15,925 nucleotides of DNA from DASTSN01 sp035760665. Lineage in GTDB: Bacteria > Bacteroidota > Bacteroidia > Chitinophagales > Chitinophagaceae. The translations under genes and the position numbers were made by a program. The stretch is from contig DASTSN010000044.1 in assembly GCA_035760665.1 (NCBI GenBank), forward strand, positions 1-15,925, given 5' to 3'. Positions 1-8,525 of this stretch are shown piece after piece; position 1 is the first letter of the stretch, and each line of letters starts with the position of its first letter. The notes beneath the pieces were generated by a model, which was not told the origin of the DNA, did no database searches, and worked only from the letters and a program-made list of their open reading frames with translations.

Positions 1-1485
1 AATCAGTTTGAACTGACCAACATTTTCATTGATGATGGTAAGAGCGCTAAAAACTTCGACCGGCCGGACTGGAAGAAGCTGGAGGCATTCGTCCGGAAGA
101 ACCATAGTCAGGTGGATTACCTGGTAATGGCTAAATACGACCGGTTTAGCCGCAAGACGAAAGAGGCCCTGCAAATGTTGGAGCTGATAGAGGAAAAATT
201 CAATATCCGCAGCATTTCGGTGATGGAGCCGATCCACGTCAGCCCCGAGTCGCCGTTCTTCTTCCAGATACGCACTCAAATACTAACCAATGCGCAGGTG
301 GAGTGGATGATCATCCGTGACCGGACCCGCTTCGGCAACCACTATGCTGCCAAGGCCGGCCGCTACATCAATGTGCCGCCGTTTGGGTATAAAAAAGGCA
401 AGGACGAAGCCGGTAAATATTTGATCATTGTCGATGAGGCCAAAGCGCCGATCATTCACCGCATGTATCAAATGCTGCTGGAAGGAGCGCCTTTAAAAGA
501 GATCTACTTGGAAGCCAGGCGTATGGGTTTTCCTAACCGTGGCCACAGCGAAACAAAACGCATTTTGCAGTCTCCGACCTATGCCGGCTTTATCAGGGTA
601 CCGCCTTACAACGATGATCCTGGCGGGTACCTGGTTAAATCCATCCATGAAGCGATCGTTGACCAGGCGACCTGGTACAAGGCGCAGGATATCCTGGTAC
701 CCAAGGCTATTACCAAAACTGTAATGAATGAAGACGTACCACTACGCAGCGTTCTAAAATGCTTTTGTGGCCGCAGCCTTACGGCAGGCAACAGCAAAGG
801 CCGCAGGAACTATTATTGGTATTACAAGTGCGAGGACCACCGCAAATACAACCACTCGGCGATCAAGTTGCACGACATGCTACACCAGCTGCTGAAGGAG
901 TTGTCTTTCCCGCCGGCACATTTGGAGTACCTGAAAGAACGGGTAAAACAGCAGCTGCAGCAGCAGGCGGCCGATAAAGAATTGCTCCTGCAGGAAAAGC
1001 GCCGGGAACTGTATGAGTTGAACCGCAAAATCGACCGGCTGGAGGAAAAGTATATCAATGACGACCTCGACAAACAGACCTTCCATAAATTCCGCGACCG
1101 CTACCAGCGGGAAGTAGCAGTAGTCCAGGAATATATTTCGGATTTTACATCCCCGCTAAATGAGCTATGGAACATTTACGAGGAGAACATCCGCAAGATG
1201 GAGAACCTGGCTTATGTATATGAAAAAGCGGATCTGCATGGCAAGCAGGCCTTTATTCGCCAGGTGTTCAAGTCGGAGTTGTACATACAGGACGGTGTCT
1301 ATCGAACACCCTGGATACTCCCACTGTTTGCTCCGAAAGCCGCGTCCCTAAAAGAAAAGAGGCTGCTCATAATTGAACAGCCTCACCAAAATCAGCCTGA
1401 AGTTCAGGATTGTGCCCCGGACCAGTCCTCACTTGAACACTTTAGCGACTTCATTCACCTTCTTTCCAGGATAAAAATCGCTTGA
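1..1485 (+). CDS. Large serine recombinase (phage integrase), 5' end outside window
   Basis: Site-specific recombinase of the large serine family, which joins phage and host attachment sites. The frame is open from base 1, so the GTG at 112 is internal and 494 residues are visible. In order: the end of the resolvase catalytic domain with the conserved DRFSR motif (about residues 45-49 of the fragment); the recombinase domain with GRYINVPPFGYKK (about 120-132); a zinc beta-ribbon with CFCG, an aromatic YYWYYKC stretch and a following CEDH; then a long charged coiled coil (about 305-385), typical of this family. The catalytic serine must lie in the missing N-terminus. The last ~45 residues are low in recognisable motifs, and their DNA holds a hairpin that reads as a terminator on the minus strand. 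The gene identifies the neighbourhood as an integrated element. The family call is firm; whether the enzyme is active cannot be judged. Confidence 0.93.
   Translation, partial: NQFELTNIFIDDGKSAKNFDRPDWKKLEAFVRKNHSQVDYLVMAKYDRFSRKTKEALQMLELIEEKFNIRSISVMEPIHVSPESPFFFQIRTQILTNAQVEWMIIRDRTRFGNHYAAKAGRYINVPPFGYKKGKDEAGKYLIIVDEAKAPIIHRMYQMLLEGAPLKEIYLEARRMGFPNRGHSETKRILQSPTYAGFIRVPPYNDDPGGYLVKSIHEAIVDQATWYKAQDILVPKAITKTVMNEDVPLRSVLKCFCGRSLTAGNSKGRRNYYWYYKCEDHRKYNHSAIKLHDMLHQLLKELSFPPAHLEYLKERVKQQLQQQAADKELLLQEKRRELYELNRKIDRLEEKYINDDLDKQTFHKFRDRYQREVAVVQEYISDFTSPLNELWNIYEENIRKMENLAYVYEKADLHGKQAFIRQVFKSELYIQDGVYRTPWILPLFAPKAASLKEKRLLIIEQPHQNQPEVQDCAPDQSSLEHFSDFIHLLSRIKIA
1359..1384 (-). terminator. 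Hairpin plus T-rich tail, minus-strand terminator inside recombinase 3' end
   Basis: GAGGCTG (1359-1365) pairs with CAGCCTC (1378-1384) around a 12-nt loop. On the plus strand no T run follows. On the minus strand the hairpin is followed by TTTTCTTTT, the usual form of an intrinsic terminator. It could protect the recombinase gene from antisense transcription. It lies within coding sequence, so chance is possible. Confidence 0.4.
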
Positions 1486-1516
1486 TATGCTCCAGTTACA
1501 AACTGTTACATCCTTG

Positions 1517-1563
1517 CTGCTACTACATTTCAGCCGATCACACTTAGTACTTAGTAGTAGCAG
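1517..1563. repeat. Perfect 10-bp inverted repeat downstream of the integrase gene
   Basis: CTGCTACTAC (1517-1526) and GTAGTAGCAG (1554-1563) are exact inverted copies separated by 27 bp. The loop contains a short tandem ACTTAGT/ACTTAGT-like repeat. No T run follows, so this is a poor intrinsic terminator. Its position just behind a serine integrase gene makes a recombination or regulatory site possible, but nothing in the sequence proves it. Confidence 0.4.
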
Positions 1564-1597
1564 TAGTCAGCAAGCGGCCAAAAAAATAGCCCTGTGG

Positions 1598-1628
1598 TTT
1601 GCTCCGGTGCTCATTTTTCGTACTTTAG
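1598..1628 (+). promoter_or_regulatory. Bacteroidota-type promoter upstream of the TGTTAC array
   Basis: TTTG (1598-1601), a 19-bp spacer, then TACTTTAG (1621-1628), one mismatch from TAnnTTTG. Transcription would begin near 1633 and run through the repeat array to the gene at 1917, giving a leader of about 280 nt that contains most of the repeats. Confidence 0.55.
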
Positions 1629-1916
1629 CAACTCTTCTTTTTACTGTTACAACTGTTACAAACAATAAAATAAACAAGCTAAAAACCGCCACCGGCTTGT
1701 GTAACAGTGATGTAACAGCTATTTCAGAAAGGCCGGTTACTGTTACATTACTGTTACAAACGGTTACAAACTGTTACACTTCACTGTTACAAACTGTTAC
1801 ACGTACAACATTTTACAAATCAGTAGTTTATAAAATTTGTAACAGTAGCACCCCTGAAAACCGGTTTGTCAGAATTTCCCACTTCATTCAATTTTTCAAC
1901 CTCTAAATCACCAGTT

Positions 1917-2252
1917 ATGGCACAAAAAACCATCACCTTCCAAACAAACTATAATAATAAGATGAACTGCCGCTGCTTCACCCATATCGATGATGCACCT
2001 GCGAAAGGCATCCCGGAAAGCGTTATGAATGATACCGTGTTCGAGATCCGGACGGCGGACAATTCCCATCCACCTGTCAAAACAAAAATGGTCAGCCTTG
2101 TAAGACTTCCTTTGTGGAGAGTGAGCGATGTATTGAGTTACCCAAGCCATGGCATGGACTCGGTTACCTTCCAGGAGAAAATGGTCATTGAAAAAGGACT
2201 ACATGCCGATAAAGAAATGGCAGTCTACTTCTATCAGAAAATTGAGGAATAA
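1917..2252 (+). CDS. Hypothetical protein, 111 aa
   Basis: Not recognised as a named family. The open frame extends upstream to 1866, but the ATG at 1917 is chosen because the preceding bases fall in the repeat-rich non-coding leader and the protein reads naturally from MAQKTITFQTNY. It is a soluble, mixed alpha/beta-looking protein with no signal peptide or membrane segment. Visible features are an N-terminal MNCRCFTHIDDAP stretch with two close cysteines, a central KTKMVSLVRLPLWRVSDVLS segment and a C-terminal MAVYFYQKIEE helix. Small phage or mobile-element proteins of this size are common in Bacteroidota. It is probably transcribed from the promoter at 1598-1628 and is followed by a hairpin. 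The regulatory repeats directly upstream suggest a controlled early gene, but that is inference. Confidence 0.7.
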   Translation: MAQKTITFQTNYNNKMNCRCFTHIDDAPAKGIPESVMNDTVFEIRTADNSHPPVKTKMVSLVRLPLWRVSDVLSYPSHGMDSVTFQEKMVIEKGLHADKEMAVYFYQKIEE

Positions 2253-2256
2253 AAAA

Positions 2257-2282
2257 GCCCTGGTGCCGAACTACACCAGGGC
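2257..2282. terminator. Perfect 9-bp hairpin after the 1917 gene
   Basis: GCCCTGGTG (2257-2265) and CACCAGGGC (2274-2282) pair perfectly around an 8-nt loop. On the plus strand an A run precedes it and no T run follows. On the minus strand six T follow directly. It may act in both directions or mainly block minus-strand transcription. Confidence 0.55.
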
Positions 2283-2325
2283 CAAGCCATGCGCCGAAAA
2301 TCCTTAGTAATATGGTTGCAAGGTA

Positions 2326-2356
2326 TTGAAACTGTGATATTTTATCACTAAATTTG
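2326..2356 (+). promoter_or_regulatory. Promoter with embedded palindromic operator for the 2390 gene
   Basis: TTG (2326-2328), a 20-bp spacer, then TAAATTTG (2349-2356), a perfect TAnnTTTG box. The spacer contains GTGATATTTTATCAC (2334-2348), a palindrome with 6-bp arms around TTT that abuts the -7 box. A dimeric repressor bound there would occlude RNA polymerase. TGTTACA overlaps the end of the -7 box. Confidence 0.65.
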
Positions 2357-2389
2357 TTACACCACCTTCTTATAAGCAACCACCACCTA

Positions 2390-2959
2390 ATGAATAAACT
2401 GCTCCGCACCTACTCGGTGATCATTCCCACCAAGACCTATTTGCGTAAATACATCTACTGTGAGCATGGTTTCCCCCTGGAAATCAACTATAATTCCACG
2501 CTCGGCACACTGATTCTTTGCATGCTAGAGAAAGAAGTGTTTACTGTAAAAATGAGTGAGGCTAAAAAGGATATGCGCATTCAGTACATGAATGACCAGC
2601 TGGAGTTTACGGCGTCACTCAATACCATGCACTACAAGGGATCCGGCCTTTCAAAAGACAAGATCATTGCTATTAACCGTTATATTGAAAACTCCTTTGT
2701 TGAAGATCTGCACCGGCATTGCAAATACCATATAAAAGAAACATCGTGGCGGCCGGGCATAAAGGACGCCATCTATGCCTTTGCCGAGAGCTATGGTATA
2801 GATGTAGAAACTGACATTAGTTTCGAAGCTCTCAAGAAGGCCGAGTTTCGGTATAAAAAGAGACTGGAGGAAAAAAAACTTCAAAAAACTTTGGTGACTT
2901 CTGTCCCTAAACCAAACCATCCACTGCAATCTTTGTTTTTTCCAGCATTTGCCTATTAA
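2390..2959 (+). CDS. Hypothetical protein, 189 aa, possible DNA-binding regulator
   Basis: Not a family I can name. The ATG at 2390 is preferred over a TTG at 2354 because the latter lies inside the -7 box of the promoter at 2326-2356; a leader of about 27 nt results. The protein is soluble and basic, with no signal peptide. The N-terminal half looks beta-rich. The C-terminal half (about 85-170) is helical and ends in a run of the form GIDVETDISFEALKKAEFRY followed by KKRLEEKKLQK. That layout resembles the helical DNA-associated tails of Bacteroidota mobile-element proteins, but no helix-turn-helix can be assigned with certainty. It has a host-like promoter under an operator palindrome and stands directly before the first late-type promoter. 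It is therefore a reasonable candidate for the activator of those promoters; this is inference from position only. Confidence 0.7.
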   Translation: MNKLLRTYSVIIPTKTYLRKYIYCEHGFPLEINYNSTLGTLILCMLEKEVFTVKMSEAKKDMRIQYMNDQLEFTASLNTMHYKGSGLSKDKIIAINRYIENSFVEDLHRHCKYHIKETSWRPGIKDAIYAFAESYGIDVETDISFEALKKAEFRYKKRLEEKKLQKTLVTSVPKPNHPLQSLFFPAFAY

Positions 2960-2985
2960 TATACCGCAGTATTTACAGATCTAAT

Positions 2986-3025
2986 CCCCTGTCCTTTCAC
3001 TCCTCACACAGCTACGCAACATTTG
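2986..3025 (+). promoter_or_regulatory. Late-type promoter copy 1 (17-bp element + 15 bp + -7 box)
   Basis: CCCCTGTCCTTTCACTC (2986-3002), 15 bp, then AACATTTG (3018-3025), matching TAnnTTTG except at the first base. The element is identical to those at 15245 and 15796. The -7 box ends only 5 nt before the ATG at 3031, so the mRNA is probably leaderless. Confidence 0.75.
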
Positions 3026-3030
3026 CGTAA

Positions 3031-3834
3031 ATGTTTCAGTCGTCGTTCACCGGCATAAAACCATTACACAGGAACACCTCTTATAAGGGAGGCTTTTGTC
3101 AGTTTTGGTATATACCAGTGGAAGATGTAGCTGTGTTCCCGAGAGTTGGCGCCAATCAGCGCCTGGTGGCTGAACCGACCCTGTTAGCCGGTAAATCATG
3201 GTTCGGGCCAATCGAAGTCCCAAAAAACCAGCTTGGTTTTGTAGAAGACTTCGACCGAACAAAAGCAGGTCCATATTACAAAACAAAGCTTGCTTCAATA
3301 ATTATCGGCGATAGTGAGGAAAGCCGCATCAATATTCGAAACATGACCTATCACCGCTATCTGGTGGTGGGCAAACAGAGAGCCGGCGGCGCCTACCTGC
3401 TCATTGGAACATTGGACAGCTGGTGCACATTCACACCGGAATATAAAAGCGGCAATGGTCCTGGTGAAACGGCAGCAACAGAATTTTCATTTACAACAGA
3501 ACACATAAGCAACGCTTATATCCTTCCATCATTTAATAGCGATGCAACAGCACCGGTAAATGCTGGAGAAGGAGGCGGAGGAGGTTCTATGGCAAATCAA
3601 ACTGAAATAATTCCATTCGCTGATGTGGCAGCAGTAAATATCCCATGGACGGCCACCAGGCTTGAAAAGTTTGGATCCTTCCCATTGGTGGAAGTATGGA
3701 TCGAAGAAGAAGGCCAACAGCCATTCTTAAACTTCGGCGCCAATATAGAATGTGATGCACCGCCGCCGGCGATGACTGAACTGAATGTAAAACTTGGATT
3801 AGGCAATCCTTCCGGATTCATAGTAATAAAGTGA
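3031..3834 (+). CDS. Phage virion-type protein, 267 aa, two domains joined by a glycine linker
   Basis: First gene of the structural block. No signal peptide, unlike most of its downstream neighbours. Residues 1-175 form a beta-rich domain (FCQFWYIPVEDVAVFP near the start; a run around residues 100-125 containing YHRYLVVGKQRAGGAYLLIG). A glycine linker (about 179-185, GEGGGGGS) separates it from a C-terminal domain of about 75 residues starting NQTEIIPFADVAAVNIPWT. Such glycine-linked C-terminal modules are common in baseplate or adhesion proteins of phages; the exact role is not recognised. The start fits the -7 box 5 nt upstream, which implies leaderless translation. The stop is 4 nt before the next ATG, so it is the head of an operon running to 13448. 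Confidence 0.75.
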   Translation: MFQSSFTGIKPLHRNTSYKGGFCQFWYIPVEDVAVFPRVGANQRLVAEPTLLAGKSWFGPIEVPKNQLGFVEDFDRTKAGPYYKTKLASIIIGDSEESRINIRNMTYHRYLVVGKQRAGGAYLLIGTLDSWCTFTPEYKSGNGPGETAATEFSFTTEHISNAYILPSFNSDATAPVNAGEGGGGGSMANQTEIIPFADVAAVNIPWTATRLEKFGSFPLVEVWIEEEGQQPFLNFGANIECDAPPPAMTELNVKLGLGNPSGFIVIK

Positions 3835-3838
3835 TATC

Positions 3839-6800
3839 ATGAAGAACCTTTTTTTATTTCTGGCCATTATAGTCTCATTGGCAGCACAAAGCCAGTCAAC
3901 AACAAAAGTGCAAACTGACAGTTTGCGCATTTTCCAGGTAGGCGGATTACCGGCTGAACTGATTATTGAGAATGGCACACGTTCGAATACGAATGCGTTT
4001 CTGCAAAACTGGAATAACGGCCGCACCCGTTTTGCCTATGCTATAGACAGCGTATGGCAGGACACTTCCGGCATTCATTTTAGAAGGGGCAACAGTACAC
4101 AGTCTTTCACTTTCCCGTCGTCAATTACCTACACAGGATCCGGGGGTGTTAATGTGAATAGCGCCACAAAGGAAATATCCGCACCAGGTAAGGTTGATTC
4201 CTCCAGGATGCGCAACGACAGCCTATTTTATTATAAAGGCGGGGTGGAATACTATGGTGGGAAAACAACAGCCAATACACCGGTATGGGGAACGCTTATC
4301 GGGACACTTTCAGATCAAAGCGACCTACAGGCAGCATTGGATGCAAAACAGAATCTACTTCCGTCGGGCACGTCTGCACAATACTGGGCGGCCAACGGAT
4401 CATTAAGAAATTTTGATAGTGCTGTAAAGGCAACAGGAGATCCTCGCTATGCGCCCCTAGTGCACACGCACACGGGATCGCAAATAATCAATCTTACAAA
4501 TACTGTGCGAAATCTGTTTAGCGCGGGCAGTGGTATAGACTATGACCCCTTAACAGGTGTGATATCATGGCCGGGCACCGGAGTTATGACCACTTTAAAC
4601 GGGCTAAATGCGGCTATACAAACATTCTCAACGACCGGCGACATCTCAATTAGTAGTGTGGGAACGGAGCATTCATTTGCTGTTCCTTACCGTATTGATT
4701 CGCTAAAAAGGAGTAATGATTCCGTTTATGCACTCAAAAATGGATCATGGCTTTTTCAATTTATAGATTCTGCCGGTGGCGCCGGGAGCGAAACAGATCC
4801 AACCGTAAATACAATCATTAAAAATATTCCTGTCAGCGCAGATGCTTCCACTAACAAATATCTTAACTGGAACGGCAGCGCCTACATAAGAAAACAGATC
4901 GATTATAGTGATATAGGTGGAACTCCTACAACACCTACATTACAACAGGTTACTACTGCGGGCGCTACATCCACACTTTCAATAACGAGTCCTGGATTCC
5001 TAGTGCGGCATACAGCGACGAGTCTCGACGTTGCCCAGTTAACTTATTCTGCCGGCGGCACAGAAGCTGGAGGTTTACTACGGTTGAAAAACTTTTCTTC
5101 AAGCCTAACACCCTGGTTTAATTTAAGGGTAAGAAACCTTACGGCAGAAAGGTATGTTGATGTTCCTGATGCTACCGGTACAATGGCTTTACAGGAATGG
5201 GTATCCGCACAGGGCTATTTAGCAACCGAAAGCGACCCAAATGCGCTTTTAAAAGCAAGTAACCTTTCTGACCTGACCAATGCAGCCACAGCCAGAACAA
5301 ACTTAGGAGCAACCACAGTTGGCGCCAACCTGTTTACCGCGACAAACCCGACTGCGGTAAGATGGATCAGGGTAAATGCAGATAATACTGTAAGTTTTAG
5401 AAGTGCCGCTGAAACGATTAGCGATCTTGGTGCGCTGACTTCTGTCCCTACACTTACTGATGTGTTAACCGCAGGCAATACTGCTACAGGCAATGGAGCA
5501 AGTGCGACTTTCTGGACGGTGCTAGCCCCTAGCGGTGGCGGTTCGCGTGGCGGGCTCAATACAACGGACATCGGAGGAACAAGGGTTGGGGTGCTTAACC
5601 TTAATTACGGCGGCACAAACTTCGTTCAGATTCGGCCGGCTACATTAACCGGTAGTTACACAGCTTCATTACCGGACAAGGGAAGCGTGAACCAGACTTT
5701 CGCCATGCTGAGTGACATTCCTAGCACTTCCGGCTTTGTAACCAACCCCATGACTACTGCCGGAGATTTGATTTTGGGAGGCGCCAGCGGTACGCCTACA
5801 CGCTTGGCAATGGGGAGTAATGGCTATGTATTAGGTATCAGTGGTGGGAACGTCGGTTGGATTAACGGAACGTCATGGAGCGGATTATATGCGGCCAGCG
5901 CAGTGCAAAGCGGCACTCTTACCATATCTAACACAAATACCTTTTTACAAATCTTCAATGGAAGTACGCCTGCTACCTGGACATTACCGGACAGGACTGC
6001 TTCAGCATCGAGAAGTCTGCATATCAAAAATGCCGGTACGGCTAACCTCACCATTCAAAGGGCGGGCACCGACCAGATTTTCACCAATGCAGCTGTCAAC
6101 TCATTTACACTCACGCCAGGGCAAAGTGTACAGCTAACCTCTGTCAACAGCTACTGGACTGCATTGTTTGATGGATATGGTGCATCCGGCAGTAGTCTAA
6201 CGGATGGAGATAAAGGAGACATTACTGTTAGTAGCAGCGGCACTTCCTGGACAATTGATAATAGTGCCGTAACCCTAGCCAAAATGGCCAATATTGCAGA
6301 TGCTACACTCCTTGGTAACAATACTGGTGCAAGCGCAGCACCAGTCGCTTTATCAGGCTCACAAGCAACTGCATTACTGAATGTTTTTACCACAACCTTA
6401 AAAGGATTAGTGCCGGCTCCAGGATCAAGTACTGGATTGTTTTTAAAAGATGATGGTACCTGGGCCTCTCCAACGGGAAGCGGAACTGTAAATAGCGGCA
6501 CTGCAGGACGGATTGCCTTTTATGCTAGTACAGGGCCGGCCGTTAGCAATACCAATGCAAATCTTGTTTGGGATGATACCAATAGTGAATTGAAAATCGG
6601 TGGCGGGTCGGATTTTGGCGATTATAAATTACAAGTTACTGGCAACATCTATACTTCTACAGGTAGGATCCAAGGTGCCGGCACAGATAATATTGCTTAT
6701 ATAACTATCACTCAAGCCACCGGAACGAAATTATTCTACAATACGAGTGTTGCAACCCTTGGTAATGGAACATATTCAATTGACCTTTCTTCTTCGCAAA

Positions 6801-7807
6801 AACTATTCATAGACGGAACCAAGCTAGCCACAGATGATGAAGTTTGGATTGGCAAGAACAGTACCGGAACCGACAGGGGAAGTTTTAAACTACAGGTAGA
6901 AGGTGATGTGTGGGGAGGTGGAAGCCTGACAATGGCGGAAATAACCGCCCCGTCCACCCCAGCTGCTGGCTACGGTGCATTTTATGTTTCATCTACAGAT
7001 AGTAAACCTCACTTTATAACAGATGGCGGTGTTGATTACGATTTAACAGCGACAGGAAGCGGTTCCGGAACCGTAACTTCTGTATCTGTTGTTTCAGCAA
7101 ATGGTTTTGCGGGCAGTGTGGCTACAGCTACCACAACACCTGCTATTACGTTATCTACAACTGTTACCGGACTGCTAAAGGGAAATGGCACGGCTATCAG
7201 CGCTGCTACGCCAGGTGTAGATTATGCTGCGGCCGATAATGATTTGGCGCAAATAGCATCATTCCCGAGTGGATCCTGGGGGATATTAACGAGAGGTGTT
7301 GATGATACCTGGTCTTTGGATCAAACAACTTACATAACAGCTACCGGTGCTGCTACCCTGACGAATAAAACAATTGCTTTTGGAAGCAATACAGTTTCTG
7401 GCACTCTTGCGCAATTTAATACGGCTGTAACTGACGCAGATCTGGTTTCATTGGCCGGTTCCGAAACTCTGACAAATAAGCGGGTTACAAAAAGAGTTGG
7501 TACCACAGCATCTTCGGCAACACCTACGCCAAACGCAGACAGTCATGATGTTTATACCGTTACCGCGCTTGCGGCCACGGCAACCTTTGGCGCACCAACA
7601 GGAACGCCAACAGAGGGACAAAGCCTGATCATCCGGGTAAAGGATAACGGAACTGCCAGATCCTTAAGCTGGAACGCTGTATACAGGAGCGGTACAGATG
7701 TTACGCTGCCAACAACCACAGTAGTTAATAAAACTCTATACATAGGATTCATTTATAACTCAACTGACAGCAAATGGGATTGCGTGGCTGTTAGTGACGG
7801 ATATTAA
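3839..7807 (+). CDS. Giant tail-fibre-like protein with a signal peptide, 1322 aa
   Basis: Long, Ser/Thr/Gly/Asn-rich, repetitive fibre protein. Residues 1-18 (MKNLFLFLAIIVSLAAQS) read as a Sec signal peptide. Motifs typical of phage fibres follow: YAPLVHTHTGSQIINL (about 202-217); SNLSDLTNAATARTNLGAT (about 474-492), a widespread tail-fibre repeat; two KLQVxG segments (near 940 and 1015) spaced as internal repeats; GTVTSVSVVSANGFAG (about 1077); and TLTNKTIAFGSNTVSGTL (about 1171). Last comes a C-terminal domain of about 100 residues beginning RVGTTASSATPTPNADSHD, often seen at the ends of environmental phage fibres. The likely role is trimeric receptor binding or surface adhesion. The odd point is the signal peptide, which would send it to the periplasm or cell surface rather than a cytoplasmic virion. 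The fibre call is firm; attachment to a tail is not shown. Confidence 0.85.
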   Translation: MKNLFLFLAIIVSLAAQSQSTTKVQTDSLRIFQVGGLPAELIIENGTRSNTNAFLQNWNNGRTRFAYAIDSVWQDTSGIHFRRGNSTQSFTFPSSITYTGSGGVNVNSATKEISAPGKVDSSRMRNDSLFYYKGGVEYYGGKTTANTPVWGTLIGTLSDQSDLQAALDAKQNLLPSGTSAQYWAANGSLRNFDSAVKATGDPRYAPLVHTHTGSQIINLTNTVRNLFSAGSGIDYDPLTGVISWPGTGVMTTLNGLNAAIQTFSTTGDISISSVGTEHSFAVPYRIDSLKRSNDSVYALKNGSWLFQFIDSAGGAGSETDPTVNTIIKNIPVSADASTNKYLNWNGSAYIRKQIDYSDIGGTPTTPTLQQVTTAGATSTLSITSPGFLVRHTATSLDVAQLTYSAGGTEAGGLLRLKNFSSSLTPWFNLRVRNLTAERYVDVPDATGTMALQEWVSAQGYLATESDPNALLKASNLSDLTNAATARTNLGATTVGANLFTATNPTAVRWIRVNADNTVSFRSAAETISDLGALTSVPTLTDVLTAGNTATGNGASATFWTVLAPSGGGSRGGLNTTDIGGTRVGVLNLNYGGTNFVQIRPATLTGSYTASLPDKGSVNQTFAMLSDIPSTSGFVTNPMTTAGDLILGGASGTPTRLAMGSNGYVLGISGGNVGWINGTSWSGLYAASAVQSGTLTISNTNTFLQIFNGSTPATWTLPDRTASASRSLHIKNAGTANLTIQRAGTDQIFTNAAVNSFTLTPGQSVQLTSVNSYWTALFDGYGASGSSLTDGDKGDITVSSSGTSWTIDNSAVTLAKMANIADATLLGNNTGASAAPVALSGSQATALLNVFTTTLKGLVPAPGSSTGLFLKDDGTWASPTGSGTVNSGTAGRIAFYASTGPAVSNTNANLVWDDTNSELKIGGGSDFGDYKLQVTGNIYTSTGRIQGAGTDNIAYITITQATGTKLFYNTSVATLGNGTYSIDLSSSQKLFIDGTKLATDDEVWIGKNSTGTDRGSFKLQVEGDVWGGGSLTMAEITAPSTPAAGYGAFYVSSTDSKPHFITDGGVDYDLTATGSGSGTVTSVSVVSANGFAGSVATATTTPAITLSTTVTGLLKGNGTAISAATPGVDYAAADNDLAQIASFPSGSWGILTRGVDDTWSLDQTTYITATGAATLTNKTIAFGSNTVSGTLAQFNTAVTDADLVSLAGSETLTNKRVTKRVGTTASSATPTPNADSHDVYTVTALAATATFGAPTGTPTEGQSLIIRVKDNGTARSLSWNAVYRSGTDVTLPTTTVVNKTLYIGFIYNSTDSKWDCVAVSDGY

Positions 7808-7809
7808 TT

Positions 7810-8523
7810 ATGAAAAAACTTGTGCTCATACTTTTGATCTTGCCTCTGTGGAGCATTGCGCAAACAACACTTTATTTGAGCAATACATCCACGCCACCGA
7901 TTTCCCCTGCATTTAATGCCAATTGGGTTGTTACAACCGGTGCAGATAGAATGTTGCTATCTACTACAAAAGACGGCTCTACGATGACGTCTAAAACAAC
8001 AGCAGCCAGCGGTGCTTCGGGAGGCTCCACCAGGTATATTCTGAACCGGCAATACATCACAGCGCCTCTCCAGGCGCAAACGATCGCGGGCGGAAGCACG
8101 ATAAGAATTTCAGTTCTAAGCTCAATTTCTTCCACCGGTCAATCCTCGGTTGGCTACCTACTTTGTTTACTCTCGAAAGTCAGCAGTGGAGGAACGGTCA
8201 CATTCCTGCAAAACCTGACGAACAGCACAAACTCCTTCACAACCACGCTTACAAATAGAACCATTTCTACGGCATTAGGAGAAGTTACTTTAAGCGATGG
8301 TGACCGGTTAATTGTGGAAATCGGATGGCACTACTCATCCGGATCAAATACAACAAGAACCGGCACACAGTCATTTGGGGCGGATAATGCTAGCGACCTG
8401 CCAAACGATAACACCACTACCAGCACGAACAACCCAGTCATAATATTTTCTCAGACACTCAATTTCCAAACCGGGCCTGCACCAACGCAAAAGGGAAGGT
8501 TCTTTAAAGTTTTAACAGACTAA
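7810..8523 (+). CDS. Exported beta-rich protein, 237 aa
   Basis: Family not recognised. Residues 1-18 (MKKLVLILLILPLWSIAQ) form a clear signal peptide with a typical Bacteroidota AQ end. The mature part is Ser/Thr-rich, low in charge and dominated by alternating beta-strand patterns, such as STRYILNRQYITAPL and GEVTLSDGDRLIVEIGWHY, consistent with a jelly-roll or sandwich domain. It ends in a short basic tail, QKGRFFKVLTD. It starts 2 nt after the fibre gene stop, so it is co-transcribed and probably works with the fibre. It could be a carbohydrate-binding or virion accessory protein; nothing catalytic is visible. Confidence 0.75.
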   Translation: MKKLVLILLILPLWSIAQTTLYLSNTSTPPISPAFNANWVVTTGADRMLLSTTKDGSTMTSKTTAASGASGGSTRYILNRQYITAPLQAQTIAGGSTIRISVLSSISSTGQSSVGYLLCLLSKVSSGGTVTFLQNLTNSTNSFTTTLTNRTISTALGEVTLSDGDRLIVEIGWHYSSGSNTTRTGTQSFGADNASDLPNDNTTTSTNNPVIIFSQTLNFQTGPAPTQKGRFFKVLTD

Positions 8524-8525
8524 TT

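Larger units (their letters stand above)
1494..1844. repeat. TGTTAC repeat array (iteron-like) in the 431-bp non-coding gap
   Basis: The gap after the integrase gene has no convincing gene. It holds eight exact TGTTAC copies on the plus strand (starting at 1504, 1645, 1654, 1741, 1752, 1772, 1785 and 1795), three inverted GTAACA copies (1701, 1712, 1839) and near-copies AGTTAC (1494) and GGTTAC (1735, 1762). Between 1735 and 1800 the copies lie mostly 10-13 bp apart, about one helical turn, so bound proteins would stack on one face. Arrays like this occur at replication origins (iterons), partition sites and cooperative repressor sites. Which role applies here is not visible. The same TTTGTTACA string recurs at the -7 box before the 2390 gene. 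Confidence 0.75.

Noticed and set aside
1494..1844. CRISPR array
   Set aside because: The repeat is only 6-7 bp, spacing is 6-13 bp in the dense part and copies occur in both orientations; no repeat-spacer structure or cas gene.
1487..1906. 139-codon open frame in the gap after the integrase gene
   Set aside because: It is built from the TGTTAC repeats, reads as threonine/valine-rich low-complexity sequence (TVTNCYTSLLQTVT style), and spans a promoter and repeat array.
5215..5571. 118-codon and similar minus-strand frames opposite the fibre gene
   Set aside because: Valine/alanine-rich shadows that arise from the biased codon use of the repetitive fibre gene.
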